Made by a program: the position numbers and the translations under genes. Under the pieces are notes generated by a model. It had not been told where the DNA came from, searched no databases, and saw only the letters and a list, made by a program, of their open reading frames with translations. Of a stretch of 64,000 nt of DNA, positions 44,216 to 53,696 are shown one piece after another. This DNA is from Cupriavidus sp. BIS7 (lineage in GTDB: Bacteria; Pseudomonadota; Gammaproteobacteria; Burkholderiales; Burkholderiaceae): positions 1 to 64,000 of the forward strand of contig NZ_ALOU01000042.1 of the NCBI RefSeq assembly GCF_000292345.1, given 5' to 3'. Position 1 is the first letter of the stretch; each line of letters begins with the position of its first letter.

Positions 44216-45385
44216 TTAGTCCGGACGCGTACGGCGCACGCCGGCTGCGCGCAGTGCCGCGATGTCGGGAAGTCCGTCCACCGCCATCAGCAGGTCCGCC
44301 TCGGCCAGGATGGATCGGATGACATGGACCACGCCGGCTGTGCCCCCGAGCGCCAGGCCGTAGGCGTAGGGTCTGCCGATGCCGACCACGCTGGCCCCCA
44401 TCGCAAGCGCCTTGACCACGTCGGTTCCCGATCGAATGCCCGAGTCGAACCAGACCGGCGTGTTGCCACACGCGGCAACCAGCGCGGGAAGCAGATCGAT
44501 CGACGCGATCCCGCCATTGGCCTGCCGGCCGCCGTGATTGGAGCAGTAGATGGCATCCACGCCCGCGTCGATTGCCCGCCGGGCATCATCGGGATGCTGG
44601 ATGCCTTTGACGATCAACGGCAGCCTGGTGATCGATCGCAGCCAGCGGAGCTCTTCCAGCGTCACGGTCTGGCCGAAGATGGAAGCCCAGAGCTGTATGG
44701 CAGCAGCGGGGTCTTGTTCCGGCGGAACCGCAAGCCTGGCGCGGAAGTGCGGATCGGAGAAGTAGTTGGCCAGCGCCGCGCCGCGCAACTGAGGAAAGTT
44801 GCTGTCATTGAGATCCCTCGGGCGCCAGCCGGTCAGCCACGTATCCAGCGTGACGACGATGCCCTTGTAGCCGGCCGCTTCGGCGCGACGGACGAAGCTT
44901 GTGGCCAGATCCCGATCTCTCGGCGTGTAGAGCTGGAAGAAAGCATCGCCGTCCCCCAACGCCTGCGCGACAGACTCCAGCGGGTCATTCATCAGCGTGG
45001 ATGCAATCATCGGCACGCCGGTTGCGGCAGCGGCTTTCGCCGTGGCGATATCGCCGTGGCCATCCTGCGCACAGACGCCGATCACGCCGATCGGCGACAG
45101 CATCAGCGGCGACGCGTACCGCTTGCCGAAGACCTCGACCGAGAGATTGCGCTCACGGGAATCAACCAGCATGCGCGGCACGATCCCCCATTCCGCGAAC
45201 GCTTCCACATTGCGGCGCTGCGTCGATTCGTCCCCGCAGCCGCCTTGCACGTAGCTCAGTACCGACTGCGGCAATGCGGCGGCCGCCCGTTCTTCAAGCT
45301 GCTTGAAATCGACAGGCAGACTGGGTCTAATCCCCCGAAGGCCGTTGAGGTAGATCTCGTTTTGGTAGTCTCCGAAGTGACTCAT
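44216..45385 (-). CDS. FMN-dependent alpha-hydroxy-acid dehydrogenase/oxidase
   Basis: A 389-residue TIM-barrel flavoenzyme of the glycolate-oxidase/L-lactate-dehydrogenase family. The catalytic His284 and Arg287 stand in SNHGGRQ, the FMN-binding Lys260 in LIVKGI, the QLY motif at 151-153, and the barrel end [20 protein letters not shown] follows. It oxidises a 2-hydroxy acid to the 2-oxo acid. Co-transcribed with the ketopantoate-reductase-like gene downstream. Confidence 0.9.
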   Translation of the reverse strand: MSHFGDYQNEIYLNGLRGIRPSLPVDFKQLEERAAAALPQSVLSYVQGGCGDESTQRRNVEAFAEWGIVPRMLVDSRERNLSVEVFGKRYASPLMLSPIGVIGVCAQDGHGDIATAKAAAATGVPMIASTLMNDPLESVAQALGDGDAFFQLYTPRDRDLATSFVRRAEAAGYKGIVVTLDTWLTGWRPRDLNDSNFPQLRGAALANYFSDPHFRARLAVPPEQDPAAAIQLWASIFGQTVTLEELRWLRSITRLPLIVKGIQHPDDARRAIDAGVDAIYCSNHGGRQANGGIASIDLLPALVAACGNTPVWFDSGIRSGTDVVKALAMGASVVGIGRPYAYGLALGGTAGVVHVIRSILAEADLLMAVDGLPDIAALRAAGVRRTRPD

Positions 45386-45516
45386 GGTCAACCTTTTTTG
45401 TGTTGAGCTGCGGTCGAAAGGGAAGGTGCGGAAGCATGATGGCTGGAATCGCACCAGGACTCTGTCAGAAATCCGACAGGTGAACACGGCAAATCCAATC
45501 GGCGAGATAAAAACAA

Positions 45517-46281
45517 ATGAACCCGCTCATCAGTCATCCAGCCTTCCTCTTCATCGTCATGATCGCCGTCATGGGAGCGGCCACCGCGATTGGCGCATCG
45601 GTCCTGCGCCGTATCAGGCCGATTCCCGCCGAAGGTCGAGAAGACTTCAGCATTATTCAGGGCGCCACCCTGACGCTGATGGCGCTGCTGATCGGGTTCA
45701 CGCTGTCCATGGCTGTTGGGCGGTATGACCAGCGCAAGAACCTTGAGGAAGAAGAGGCCAACGCCATCGGCACCGAGTACCTGCGGGCAGATCTGATCGA
45801 AGGGCCCGATGCCGAGAAGGTCAAGGCTTTGCTGGTCCGGTACCTGGGCCAGCGCATTCTTTACTACCGCACGGGCGACGAGGCGCAATTGCAGGAGGTT
45901 GAAACCGCCACCGCGCAGATCGAAGACGAGATGTGGAACGCGGTCCGGGCGGCGGCGCGCGCAAAGCCAACCCCGATCACAGCGCTCGTGGTGGAAGGCA
46001 TGAACGATGTCATCAATTCGCAGGGCTACACGGAGGCCGCGTGGCTGAACCGGATACCCGTCTCGGCCTGGGGCCTCATGATCGCCATTGCGTTCTTCAG
46101 CAGCCTGATGCAGGGCTATGGGGCACGCTCGGAGCGAGCCAAGGTCTTCGTGATGCTTGTGCTGCCGGTGACCGTGTCGCTGTCACTGGCATTGATTTCC
46201 GACATCGACAGCCCGCGTGGCGGCCTGATTCTCGTGCTGCCGCAGAACCTGCACAACCTGGAGACTTCGTTGAAGCGGTAG
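45517..46281 (+). CDS. DUF4239 (bestrophin-like) membrane protein
   Basis: The 254-residue protein has four membrane segments: one at the N-terminus, one at [20 protein letters not shown], and two near the C-terminus around [20 protein letters not shown] and [20 protein letters not shown]. The [28 protein letters not shown] helix after segment 2 is the DUF4239 hallmark. Function unknown. Divergent from the flavoenzyme. Confidence 0.8.
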   Translation: MNPLISHPAFLFIVMIAVMGAATAIGASVLRRIRPIPAEGREDFSIIQGATLTLMALLIGFTLSMAVGRYDQRKNLEEEEANAIGTEYLRADLIEGPDAEKVKALLVRYLGQRILYYRTGDEAQLQEVETATAQIEDEMWNAVRAAARAKPTPITALVVEGMNDVINSQGYTEAAWLNRIPVSAWGLMIAIAFFSSLMQGYGARSERAKVFVMLVLPVTVSLSLALISDIDSPRGGLILVLPQNLHNLETSLKR

Positions 46282-46290
46282 GCAAGCGCC

Positions 46291-47238
46291 TCACCTGGGC
46301 GCTGCGTTTCCCTTGAAACTGGCGATTTCCGCAGCCGCCATTGCAAATCGTTCGCGGATGATCTCGAACGCGCGGAGCGTGGCGGGTGCCAGTGTACGGT
46401 CGCCATGCCGGACGATACCTAGCGTCAGGTCCAGTTCCAGCCCCGGGCTTACAGCAAGCTCGACAATGCTTCTCGCCCTGAGCCCAGGGAGCGCGGACAG
46501 GTCTGTCTGCGGAACGATTGCATCGGTCGACTCAACAATCTCGAGCACCGTGCCAACATCATCCGAGATCAGTGCAAACTGGTCCGGTACTGGCGTTGGC
46601 AGGCCATAAATCTGTGCAAGTCGTCGGGCCATGGACGGTTCGAAGTGCCCAGGCGCAAGCATCGGATACTGTCGCAACTGGGCGGCATCGACGCTTCTTC
46701 CATCTGCCAGTGGATGGCTTTGTCGAGCGTACCAGCCGAACGTGCAGGGATAGATTGGCTCGACCACAAGGCCGTCATGCGCCTCCGCTGCGCGGATATT
46801 GCCCACGAAGAAATCGATTCGCTCGGCCAGCAGCGCATCCAGCAGTCGTTCGGAAGTGTCGATGATGCTTCGCAGCCGCAATCCAGGCGATGTGCGCAGC
46901 AACTCCGCCAGCATGGGCCGCAGGATGGGCGCGGCAAGGGATGACCCCATACCGGTGGAGAACGTGCCCAAATCTCCGGCCTGCATCAGGCCGAGTGTGC
47001 GCATACCTTCTTTTTCGTCGGACAGCATGCGTCGCGCGCGCGGTGCATACGCGGTGGCATAGGCCGTAGGGCGCAATCGCCTGTCGTTCCTGTCGAACAG
47101 CGGCACCCCTAGCGCGTCTTCCAGGGCGCGGATGCTACGGGAAAGTGCTGGCTGGCTCAGATGTACCGCATCCGCCGCTGCAGCAAGCGATCCGGTATCC
47201 AGAAGAGCAAGAAAGTGACGTAGTTGGCGCGTATTCAT
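46291..47238 (-). CDS. LysR-family regulator of the amidase module
   Basis: The 315-residue protein has the N-terminal LysR helix-turn-helix (SLAAAADAVHLSQPALSRS, then IRALEDALGVPLFDR). It is divergent from the class I amidotransferase gene, with a symmetric T-N11-A box in the gap, so it very probably regulates the three genes to the right. Confidence 0.9.
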   Translation of the reverse strand: MNTRQLRHFLALLDTGSLAAAADAVHLSQPALSRSIRALEDALGVPLFDRNDRRLRPTAYATAYAPRARRMLSDEKEGMRTLGLMQAGDLGTFSTGMGSSLAAPILRPMLAELLRTSPGLRLRSIIDTSERLLDALLAERIDFFVGNIRAAEAHDGLVVEPIYPCTFGWYARQSHPLADGRSVDAAQLRQYPMLAPGHFEPSMARRLAQIYGLPTPVPDQFALISDDVGTVLEIVESTDAIVPQTDLSALPGLRARSIVELAVSPGLELDLTLGIVRHGDRTLAPATLRAFEIIRERFAMAAAEIASFKGNAAPR

Positions 47239-47255
47239 GGCGGGGGCAATCCACT

Positions 47256-47268
47256 TGCATGGAATGCA
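47256..47268. promoter_or_regulatory. LysR box
   Basis: TGCAT-GGA-ATGCA is a perfect five-base dyad that fits T-N11-A. It begins 18 bases upstream of the LysR start and 106 bases before the amidotransferase start. Confidence 0.6.
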
Positions 47269-47373
47269 TGTTGATCGGAACTTAGTTGCAATTTACACAA
47301 GTCCGCGCAGTCATCAAACTGCAATCCGATCCGCTCCGTCCGCGGACAACCGCAAACAACAGCCATCCTCGCA

Positions 47374-48177
47374 ATGCCATCCGCCATCCAACACAAGCCG
47401 CTTCGTCCGGTCGTGGCCGTCATCACTGACCGAATCGAGCTGCACAAGCACCCAGCTTACTCGGCGCTCAATGGCTATGTGCGCGCTGTTTCCGAGGTGG
47501 CTGGGGCTCAGCCGCTGCTGCTTCCCGCATGTGCCGGAGCGATCGATGCAGCCACGCTGATCGATACCCTGGACGGCATTGTCCTGACTGGCGGGCCGTC
47601 CAACGTTGCCGCCGAGAGATATGGGGCGTCGGCTTTGCCGGAGACAACGATGCAAGACCCTCATCGCGATGAAGTCGTGCTGGGTTTGCTGCCCGCGCTG
47701 ATTGAAGCGGGGATTCCGGTGCTTGGGGTTTGTCGCGGCTTCCAGGAACTGAATGTCCTCCATGGCGGCACGCTTGAGCGCGCGGTGCACGACCAGCCTG
47801 GTCGTCTTGACCATCGGGAAGGCGATCACGACCGCCCGATCCAGCGCTGGTACGACGACAGCCACGAGATTCATATCGTCCCTGGCGGCCTGCTGGCTGA
47901 ACTTGGCGGTACCTCGGCCATCGTCAACTCACTGCATCACCAGGGCGTCGAGCGGCTGGGCACTGGCCTGCGCGTCGAGGCCACGGCGCCAGATGGACTC
48001 GTCGAGGCATTTTCGATTGCCGACGCAGAGCAGTTCACGCTGGCCGTGCAATGGCATCCGGAAATGCGCATTGACGACTGCGCGCTGGCCAAGGCGATCT
48101 TCTCCGCCTTTGGACGCGCATGCGCCGAGCGCCGAGCCGTGCGGACGGGCGCTGTCCGTCAGATCCGCGCCGCGTGA
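47374..48177 (+). CDS. Class I glutamine-amidotransferase-like hydrolase (PuuD-type)
   Basis: The 267-residue enzyme has the nucleophile Cys120 in GVCRGFQELN and the His228/Glu230 pair in QWHPE, so the triad is complete. VLTGGPSNVA and NSLHHQGVERLG match gamma-glutamyl-gamma-aminobutyrate hydrolases. PuuD cleaves gamma-glutamyl amides from polyamine breakdown. It is followed closely by the DUF2817 gene. Confidence 0.87.
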   Translation: MPSAIQHKPLRPVVAVITDRIELHKHPAYSALNGYVRAVSEVAGAQPLLLPACAGAIDAATLIDTLDGIVLTGGPSNVAAERYGASALPETTMQDPHRDEVVLGLLPALIEAGIPVLGVCRGFQELNVLHGGTLERAVHDQPGRLDHREGDHDRPIQRWYDDSHEIHIVPGGLLAELGGTSAIVNSLHHQGVERLGTGLRVEATAPDGLVEAFSIADAEQFTLAVQWHPEMRIDDCALAKAIFSAFGRACAERRAVRTGAVRQIRAA

Positions 48178-48221
48178 AGACACACCAACACCCGATATAC
48201 AAAGAACCCCGAGGATTCATC

Positions 48222-49298
48222 GTGCAACCTGAGGCCCGTCATCTCTTTAGTCGAACCTATGCGGAAGCGCGACAGAAGTTTCTGCAGGCCGCTGCCTCGC
48301 GCGGCCTCAGTGTCGATTCCCATGAGCTGCCGCTGGCCGGCGCCGACGGAGAGTTGCTTGCGACCGATGTCGTGCTTGACGGCCCGGCGGACGCTTCGAA
48401 GCTGGTCATCGTTATCAGCGGCGTGCACGGCGTGGAAGGCTACTGCGGTTCCGCCGTTCAGACTGGTCTGCTAGGCCTTGGTCCCGTGACGGAGCCGGAC
48501 ACGGCGGTCCTGTACGTGCATGCGGTCAACCCACATGGCTTCTCGCACTCGCGACGGGAGACCCAGGAGAACGTCGACCTGAATCGCAACTTCATCGACT
48601 TCTCCGCTGCGATGCCTGTCAATGGGCCGTATGCGGCAATCCACGAACTGCTCTTGCCCAGACAGTGGCCGCCCACCGATGACAACGAGCTTGCTCTGTT
48701 TGAGGTGCGCCGGGAATGGGGGCCCAAAGGCTTCCAGCGTGCCGTTGCACTGGGGCAATACGAGTTTGACGATGGCATGCATTTTGGCGGACGCGGGCCA
48801 ACGTGGAGCAACGCCACGTTCCACAAGATTCTCCAGCGCTACGGGCGGCATTGCCAGCATCTGGGTTCCATCGACATCCACACGGGACTGGGGCCGTACA
48901 GCGTTGGAGAGCGCATCTTCGCCTGCCTCGACGAGGGAGTTTCGCTGGAGCGCGCTCGCCGCTGGTGGGGCGATGTGACATCCGTCCATGCCGGAACTTC
49001 GAACAGCATCCCGATGACCGGGCCGATTCAGTTCGCGCTGTTCGATGAATGCTCGCAGGCCGTGCAAACCAATCTCTGCCTTGAGTTTGGTACGTACCCC
49101 ACGTCGCAGGTGATTGGTGCAAGCCGCGCCGAACACTGGCTGCATCGCCATGGGTCGTCGGACCCGCTGCAGGCGGCGGCAATCCGGCAAAGCCTCAAGG
49201 ATGCCTTTTATCCGCAAGCCGACGACTGGCAACAGGCGATCTGGCAGCAAGGCCGGGAGGTGTTCCAGCAGACCGTTAGTGGCCTGCAGGAAGACTGA
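48222..49298 (+). CDS. DUF2817 M14-type zinc metallopeptidase
   Basis: The 358-residue enzyme has the zinc-binding HGVEG motif (His69, Glu72), the third ligand region DIHTGLGPYS and the conserved VNPHGFSHSRRE and NRNF blocks, as in DUF2817, which is related to carboxypeptidase M14. GTG 48222 is chosen for the GAGGA site six bases upstream; GTG 48174, overlapping the previous stop, is an in-frame alternative. Peptidase or amidase activity on a small compound is the inference. Confidence 0.85.
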   Translation: MQPEARHLFSRTYAEARQKFLQAAASRGLSVDSHELPLAGADGELLATDVVLDGPADASKLVIVISGVHGVEGYCGSAVQTGLLGLGPVTEPDTAVLYVHAVNPHGFSHSRRETQENVDLNRNFIDFSAAMPVNGPYAAIHELLLPRQWPPTDDNELALFEVRREWGPKGFQRAVALGQYEFDDGMHFGGRGPTWSNATFHKILQRYGRHCQHLGSIDIHTGLGPYSVGERIFACLDEGVSLERARRWWGDVTSVHAGTSNSIPMTGPIQFALFDECSQAVQTNLCLEFGTYPTSQVIGASRAEHWLHRHGSSDPLQAAAIRQSLKDAFYPQADDWQQAIWQQGREVFQQTVSGLQED

Positions 49299-49345
49299 CA
49301 GGGTCGAGTTCGTTACCTGGCCATTCAAAATTATTCCAAGGAGAC

Positions 49346-50659
49346 ATGATGCACGCTACTAGTCCGGCCTCTGCCCAGACTATCGAGAGTCGCGCGGAAG
49401 CTCGCCCAACTATCGGCCGTGCTGCAGTTGCAGCCGCCGTTGCGGGCAATGCGCTCGAGTTCTACGACTTTGTCATCTACGCCTACTTCGCGGTCTATAT
49501 CGGCCGGGCGTTCTTCCCGGTTGGCGGTGAGTTCGGGAGCCTGCTGCTGGCAGCGGCCACGTTCGGCGTGGGCTTCTTTACCCGCCCGCTTGGCGCCGTG
49601 CTGATTGGCGCGCTGGCGGACCGCGCCGGCCGCAAGCCGGCGATGATCCTGACCGTCGTACTGATTACCGTCGGCACGCTTGGCATGGCCGCAACGCCAG
49701 GCTATGCATCCATCGGCATCGCCGCGCCCATCATTGTGGTGGCCTGCCGCTTGCTGCAGGGTTTGGCACTTGGCGGAGAAGTGGGCCCGGCCACCGCGCT
49801 GCTCGTCGAAGCCGCGCCACCGCATCGGCGCGCACTGTACGCTAGCTGGCAGCTGGCAAGCCAGGGCATCGCCGTGGCTATCGGCGGGCTGCTGGGCGTT
49901 GCCGTGTCGATGTTGCTGTCGGCACAGGATCTTGCCGCCTGGGGGTGGCGCATCCCGTTCATCCTGAGCCTTGCGCTTGTGCCGGTGGCGCTGAAGATCC
50001 GCCGCAGCCTGCCTGAAACTTTCGAAGACAAAGCCGAGCGCAGCACGTCCGAGGTTGTCGGCGGCGTGATGAAGTCACACAGGCGTTATGTCGTGCTGGG
50101 GGTTCTGGTCGTGCTGTCTGTCGCCGTGGCGTCGCAGATTGGCAATTACATGACCACCTACGCCATCCAGACACTGCACCTGCCTGCCACGCTGGCGCAG
50201 ACCAGTGCACTGGTTGGCGGCGTGATGACGTTCGTGTTTGGCCTGGCTGGCGGCTGGATGAGCGACTGGCGCGGCCGGAAGATCGTGCTGATTGCACCGC
50301 GCGTGGCGCTGATGCTGCTGATCGTTCCGATGTTCTGGTGGCTGACGGCGGCGCCTGGTGCCTTCAGCTTCCTTGTTGTCACTGCGGTAATTGCGTCGCT
50401 GACAGCCATGACCGCTGCGGCGTCGATCGTCGTCATCCCCGAACTGCTGCCGACCGCCTTTCGCAGCGTTGGCATTTCGCTGGTCTACGCAATTGGCACA
50501 ACGTTGTTCGGCGGGACCACGCAGTTCGTGGTGACCGGGCTCCTCGCCTGGACGCATAACCCCAACTCACCGGCCTGGTACCTGGCCGGCACCAGCGTGA
50601 TCAGCCTTGTGGCCATCTGGCTGCTGCCTGAAACACGCGGCACCGACATCTCCGCATAA
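49346..50659 (+). CDS. MHS-family MFS transporter of the amidase module
   Basis: A 437-residue 12-helix carrier with the MHS markers AVAGNALEFYDFVIYAYFAV, ALADRAGRKPAM and GLALGGEVGPATALLVEAAP. AAGGAG lies five bases before ATG 49346. It follows the two hydrolases by 47 bases, so import of their substrate is likely. Confidence 0.88.
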   Translation: MMHATSPASAQTIESRAEARPTIGRAAVAAAVAGNALEFYDFVIYAYFAVYIGRAFFPVGGEFGSLLLAAATFGVGFFTRPLGAVLIGALADRAGRKPAMILTVVLITVGTLGMAATPGYASIGIAAPIIVVACRLLQGLALGGEVGPATALLVEAAPPHRRALYASWQLASQGIAVAIGGLLGVAVSMLLSAQDLAAWGWRIPFILSLALVPVALKIRRSLPETFEDKAERSTSEVVGGVMKSHRRYVVLGVLVVLSVAVASQIGNYMTTYAIQTLHLPATLAQTSALVGGVMTFVFGLAGGWMSDWRGRKIVLIAPRVALMLLIVPMFWWLTAAPGAFSFLVVTAVIASLTAMTAAASIVVIPELLPTAFRSVGISLVYAIGTTLFGGTTQFVVTGLLAWTHNPNSPAWYLAGTSVISLVAIWLLPETRGTDISA

Positions 50660-50895
50660 GGCCTGTCCGCCATCGGGGCGTGAGTTAGCCCCGAAACCCT
50701 GATTTGCAAGCAATGCCAATGCTGCGGTTTCCCCGCGGCAGGGGGGCTCCTGCGCGCTTCATTCGGCCAATTTATCGAAATGGCCATGGAGGTGGCTTGC
50801 AAGTTCCGAGCAGTTCGCAGTTCCGTGGGTACGAGCCACGCCTGTTTGCGGTGTGAATTTCAAATCGGCACCGGTGGCCTTTTACTGATCAGCTA

Positions 50896-50917
50896 ACAGA
50901 AGCAATACAGAAGCAAT
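50896..50917. repeat. Perfect tandem 11-bp repeat in the porin leader
   Basis: ACAGAAGCAAT occurs twice without a gap and ends seven bases before the porin ATG. Each unit contains AGAAG, the only purine-rich stretch able to act as ribosome-binding site. Confidence 0.7.
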
Positions 50918-50924
50918 ACAAACT

Positions 50925-52085
50925 ATGAAAAGGTTCCTTTTTGCGACGGCAGCAGTGGGCTTCATCGGATCCGCGCACGCCCAGTCAAGTGTGACGCTCT
51001 ATGGCGTGGCGGATGCCAACATCGAATACGTGAGCCACCTTGGCTCGCAGCCGCCGACGCCTGCCAACGGCTTCAACGCCGGGCAGGGCGGCAATACCTA
51101 CCGGCTGACCTCGGGCGGTCTGTCCAGCTCGCGCTGGGGCCTGCGCGGTGTGGAAGACCTCGGCAGCGGTACCAAGGCCGTGTACGTGCTTGAAAGCGGG
51201 TTCAGCATCGACAACGGCGTGCAGTCGCAGGGCCGCCTGTTCGGCCGTCAGGCGTACGTTGGCATTGACAGCCGCTATGGTCAGGTTCTGCTCGGGCGGC
51301 AATACACGTCGCTGTTCCATATCATGGCCAACTACTCGCCCTCGGCCTACGCGGTTCAGTACGAGCCCGTCGTGGCGTTTGCGGGCGCGAACCTGCGGGA
51401 AGACAACACCGCCAAGTACATCGGCAACTTCGGTCCCGTGACGACGATTGCGCACTGGTCGTTCGGCACCGGCGTCGCGCTGCCTGGCACCAGCTCAGGG
51501 GCCCCGAGTGTCGGCGGCAACGGTGAAGTTCCGGGCCAGTTCCGTCGCGATTCGGCCTATGGCTTCGGCATGGAATATGCGGCCGGTGCGTTCGGTGCGG
51601 CCGTGGCATATGACCAGTACAACCCGAGCCTCAGCTCGGCGGCTGGCGCCTTTGTCGGTACGGGTTCGTTCAAGAAGGCAGCGATTGGTGCCAGCTACAC
51701 ATTTGGCACGCTAGCCAAGGTCATGGGTGGCTATCGTTGGGGCCAGAACAAGGCGCAAGACGGCTCACTGATAGTGCGCGACGACTACTTCTGGGTCGGC
51801 GGCAACTATCAGGTCACCCCGGCGCTCGGGCTGACGCTGGAGTACAACTACGACAACGTGAAGAACCTGCTGGGCCAGACGCACCTGGCCAACCCGTGGC
51901 AGGTGTCGTTCATCGCCGACTATTCGCTGTCCAAGCGCACCGACCTCTACCTGACCACGGCGTTCTCGAAGAATGCTGGCCTGAATTTCGATACCTCGGC
52001 CATCAGCTTCGCCAACGGCTACTTCCTCGCAAGCGGCCAGAGCACGATGCTCGGCGCCGCCGTCGGCATTCGGCACAAGTTCTGA
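50925..52085 (+). CDS. Burkholderiales-type outer-membrane porin
   Basis: A 386-residue Porin_4 protein with a signal peptide ending GSAHA, first strand SSVTLYGVADANIEYVSH, SRWGLRGVEDLGSG, LFGRQAYVGID and a C-terminal GAAVGIRHKF with terminal phenylalanine. It is close in architecture to the porins at 22392 and 56046. It may serve the MHS carrier before it, although 265 bases separate them. Confidence 0.93.
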   Translation: MKRFLFATAAVGFIGSAHAQSSVTLYGVADANIEYVSHLGSQPPTPANGFNAGQGGNTYRLTSGGLSSSRWGLRGVEDLGSGTKAVYVLESGFSIDNGVQSQGRLFGRQAYVGIDSRYGQVLLGRQYTSLFHIMANYSPSAYAVQYEPVVAFAGANLREDNTAKYIGNFGPVTTIAHWSFGTGVALPGTSSGAPSVGGNGEVPGQFRRDSAYGFGMEYAAGAFGAAVAYDQYNPSLSSAAGAFVGTGSFKKAAIGASYTFGTLAKVMGGYRWGQNKAQDGSLIVRDDYFWVGGNYQVTPALGLTLEYNYDNVKNLLGQTHLANPWQVSFIADYSLSKRTDLYLTTAFSKNAGLNFDTSAISFANGYFLASGQSTMLGAAVGIRHKF

Positions 52086-52691
52086 TTGCCATCGGGGCCG
52101 GCGAGGCGTTTTGCCTGCCGGCTCCTGCGTGGTCTTCGACAGTCGGGACTTTCCACCGGCCATCGTAGTGTTCCCGTCCCCGCCTCCAACCTGCTGCCTG
52201 GCAGGCTTCTCGGGGTCACGGGATTCTGAGGGTCTCCGGTGATGATCTTTCCGGAGACCCGTCTTTTCCCGGTTCTCCGAAATATCCGACGAGTGGCGTC
52301 GCCCGCCTGCCGAGTTGCGCGGCAACACAGGGTATGGGCTGCGCTTGCCAAGTGATCTCAGCCTATCCTGCCCTTCAAAACATTGCGGCAAGCTCACACA
52401 AACGGGAATGCGTTCATGCAATGGCCCTTTTGGCGTTAGCGCAACAGAACCAGAATAGGCCCAGTCCTATACCGAGGGGAGAGCTCGTTTGATAGTGTTG
52501 CGAGCGATGGCATGCAAGTCTTTGTTCGGCGGAGGCGCTGGGGTGGCGATATGAAGGCTGGCAGCCACTTCCCTTTCCTTGGATGAAGTATGGGCATGAC
52601 CAACCGACTCGAGAGCAATGCTTTAGCATTGGCGTCTCGCTCCTCAGCCGGAGTTCCGCGTTGTGGTCGTGCGGCGTGCGTCCTGCCAAGG
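52086..52691. other. 606-base gap holding a terminator but no supported gene
   Basis: The gap lies between the porin and the convergent regulator. A short minus-strand frame at 52414-52689 and others are Arg/Ser-rich without ribosome-binding sites and are not credible. The only clear element is the hairpin at 52230-52260. The region around 52440-52660 has lower G+C than its neighbours. Confidence 0.5.
52230..52260 (+). terminator. Rho-independent terminator candidate
   Basis: GGGTCTCCGG (52230-52239) pairs perfectly with CCGGAGACCC (52251-52260) and is followed by GTCTTTTCC. It is 145 bases after the porin stop. Confidence 0.65.
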
Positions 52692-53384
52692 CTACCCTCC
52701 TTCGAAGATCCTTCGCCGGGCATTCTCGATATGGCGGCGCATCGCCATGGACGCCTTCGCGGGCGAGCCCTGTTCGATGGCCTCGATGATCGGCAGATGC
52801 TCAGCCTGGAATTCATCGAGCCGGTCGGCATTGCGCGTCTGTCCGAGGTTCTGGGCCAGTTCCATGCATTGGCGAATCGGTGCAAGCGCATGCTCGATCG
52901 TCGACACGAAGAAAGGATTCTGGGAGGCGCGGGCGATGGCCATATGCAACTGCAGGTCTTCCTCCACGCCAGAGACATCGGCGTCCAGCGTGCGCTCCAG
53001 CGCGGTGTAGGCGGCGCGGATGGCGGCGATGTCCGCATCGGTGCGCATCTGCGCCGAGATTTCGACCATCCCAACCTCCACGCACATGCGGAACGCGTAG
53101 TAGCGCTCGATGTCCGCGATGCTTTTGATCTGCGGACCCGCCGATTCGCCACCGAACGGCATGCGCTGGATAAAGCTGCCCGACCCGCGGCGGGACGTCA
53201 CGATGCCTTCCGACCGCAGGCAGGACAGCGCCTCGCGCACGGTGGTTCGGGATACCGCATAACGACTGGCCAGGTCGGCTTCGGTCGGCAGTTTCTGGTC
53301 GGGCGCAAAGTCGCCGCGCAGGATGGCCGCAATTATCGATTTGCAAACCTGCTCGGATAGGCTGGAACTGCTCGATGCTGTCAT
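52692..53384 (-). CDS. FadR-type GntR regulator of the galacturonate locus
   Basis: The 230-residue protein has the GntR helix-turn-helix (LPTEADLASRYAVSRTTVRE, then ALSCLRSEGIVTSRRGSGSF) and an FCD effector domain with the metal-binding histidines DLQLHMAIARASQNPF and RRHIENARRR. FCD regulators such as ExuR/UxuR sense sugar acids. It is divergent from uronate dehydrogenase with three TGT-N3-ACA sites between. Confidence 0.9.
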   Translation of the reverse strand: MTASSSSSLSEQVCKSIIAAILRGDFAPDQKLPTEADLASRYAVSRTTVREALSCLRSEGIVTSRRGSGSFIQRMPFGGESAGPQIKSIADIERYYAFRMCVEVGMVEISAQMRTDADIAAIRAAYTALERTLDADVSGVEEDLQLHMAIARASQNPFFVSTIEHALAPIRQCMELAQNLGQTRNADRLDEFQAEHLPIIEAIEQGSPAKASMAMRRHIENARRRIFEGG

Positions 53385-53435
53385 ACGATGTCGTTCGTTT
53401 ATTGCTTGTGGCGATGCGCTGAAGGGTATTGAATT

Positions 53436-53653
53436 TGTCACACATTACCATAATGCGCCACTTGCCCGCCGAACGGTGATGTTGTGCGAACGAAACCATA
53501 AACATCGAAGCAAAGCGGCGATTTCGCCGCTGACTGAGTAAGGTAAACCCCAGTTCGCCAATCTTCTCGTTGACATTCGAGGCGCGTAGAACGAAAGTTG
53601 CCAGACTTAAAAAGCAGTATGTATGACAACTTAGTTGTACGACATCCCATAAT
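53436..53653. promoter_or_regulatory. Candidate uronate regulator sites and udh promoter
   Basis: Three copies of TGT-N3-ACA occur: TGTCACACA (53436-53444), TGTATGACA (53620-53628) and TGTACGACA (53636-53644). The last two are 16 bases apart and overlap a likely promoter, ATGACA (53623-53628) and CATAAT (53648-53653, 19-base spacer). This places the transcription start near 53660, ahead of GTG 53697. The whole gap is 53385-53696. Confidence 0.6.
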
Positions 53654-53696
53654 CAAGGCGGGTCGTGCACCCAGATTTCAACGGAGTTTTTCAATC

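Noticed and set aside
52414..52689. Possible 91-residue minus-strand gene in the gap after the porin
   Set aside because: No ribosome-binding site, no family likeness, and irregular composition.
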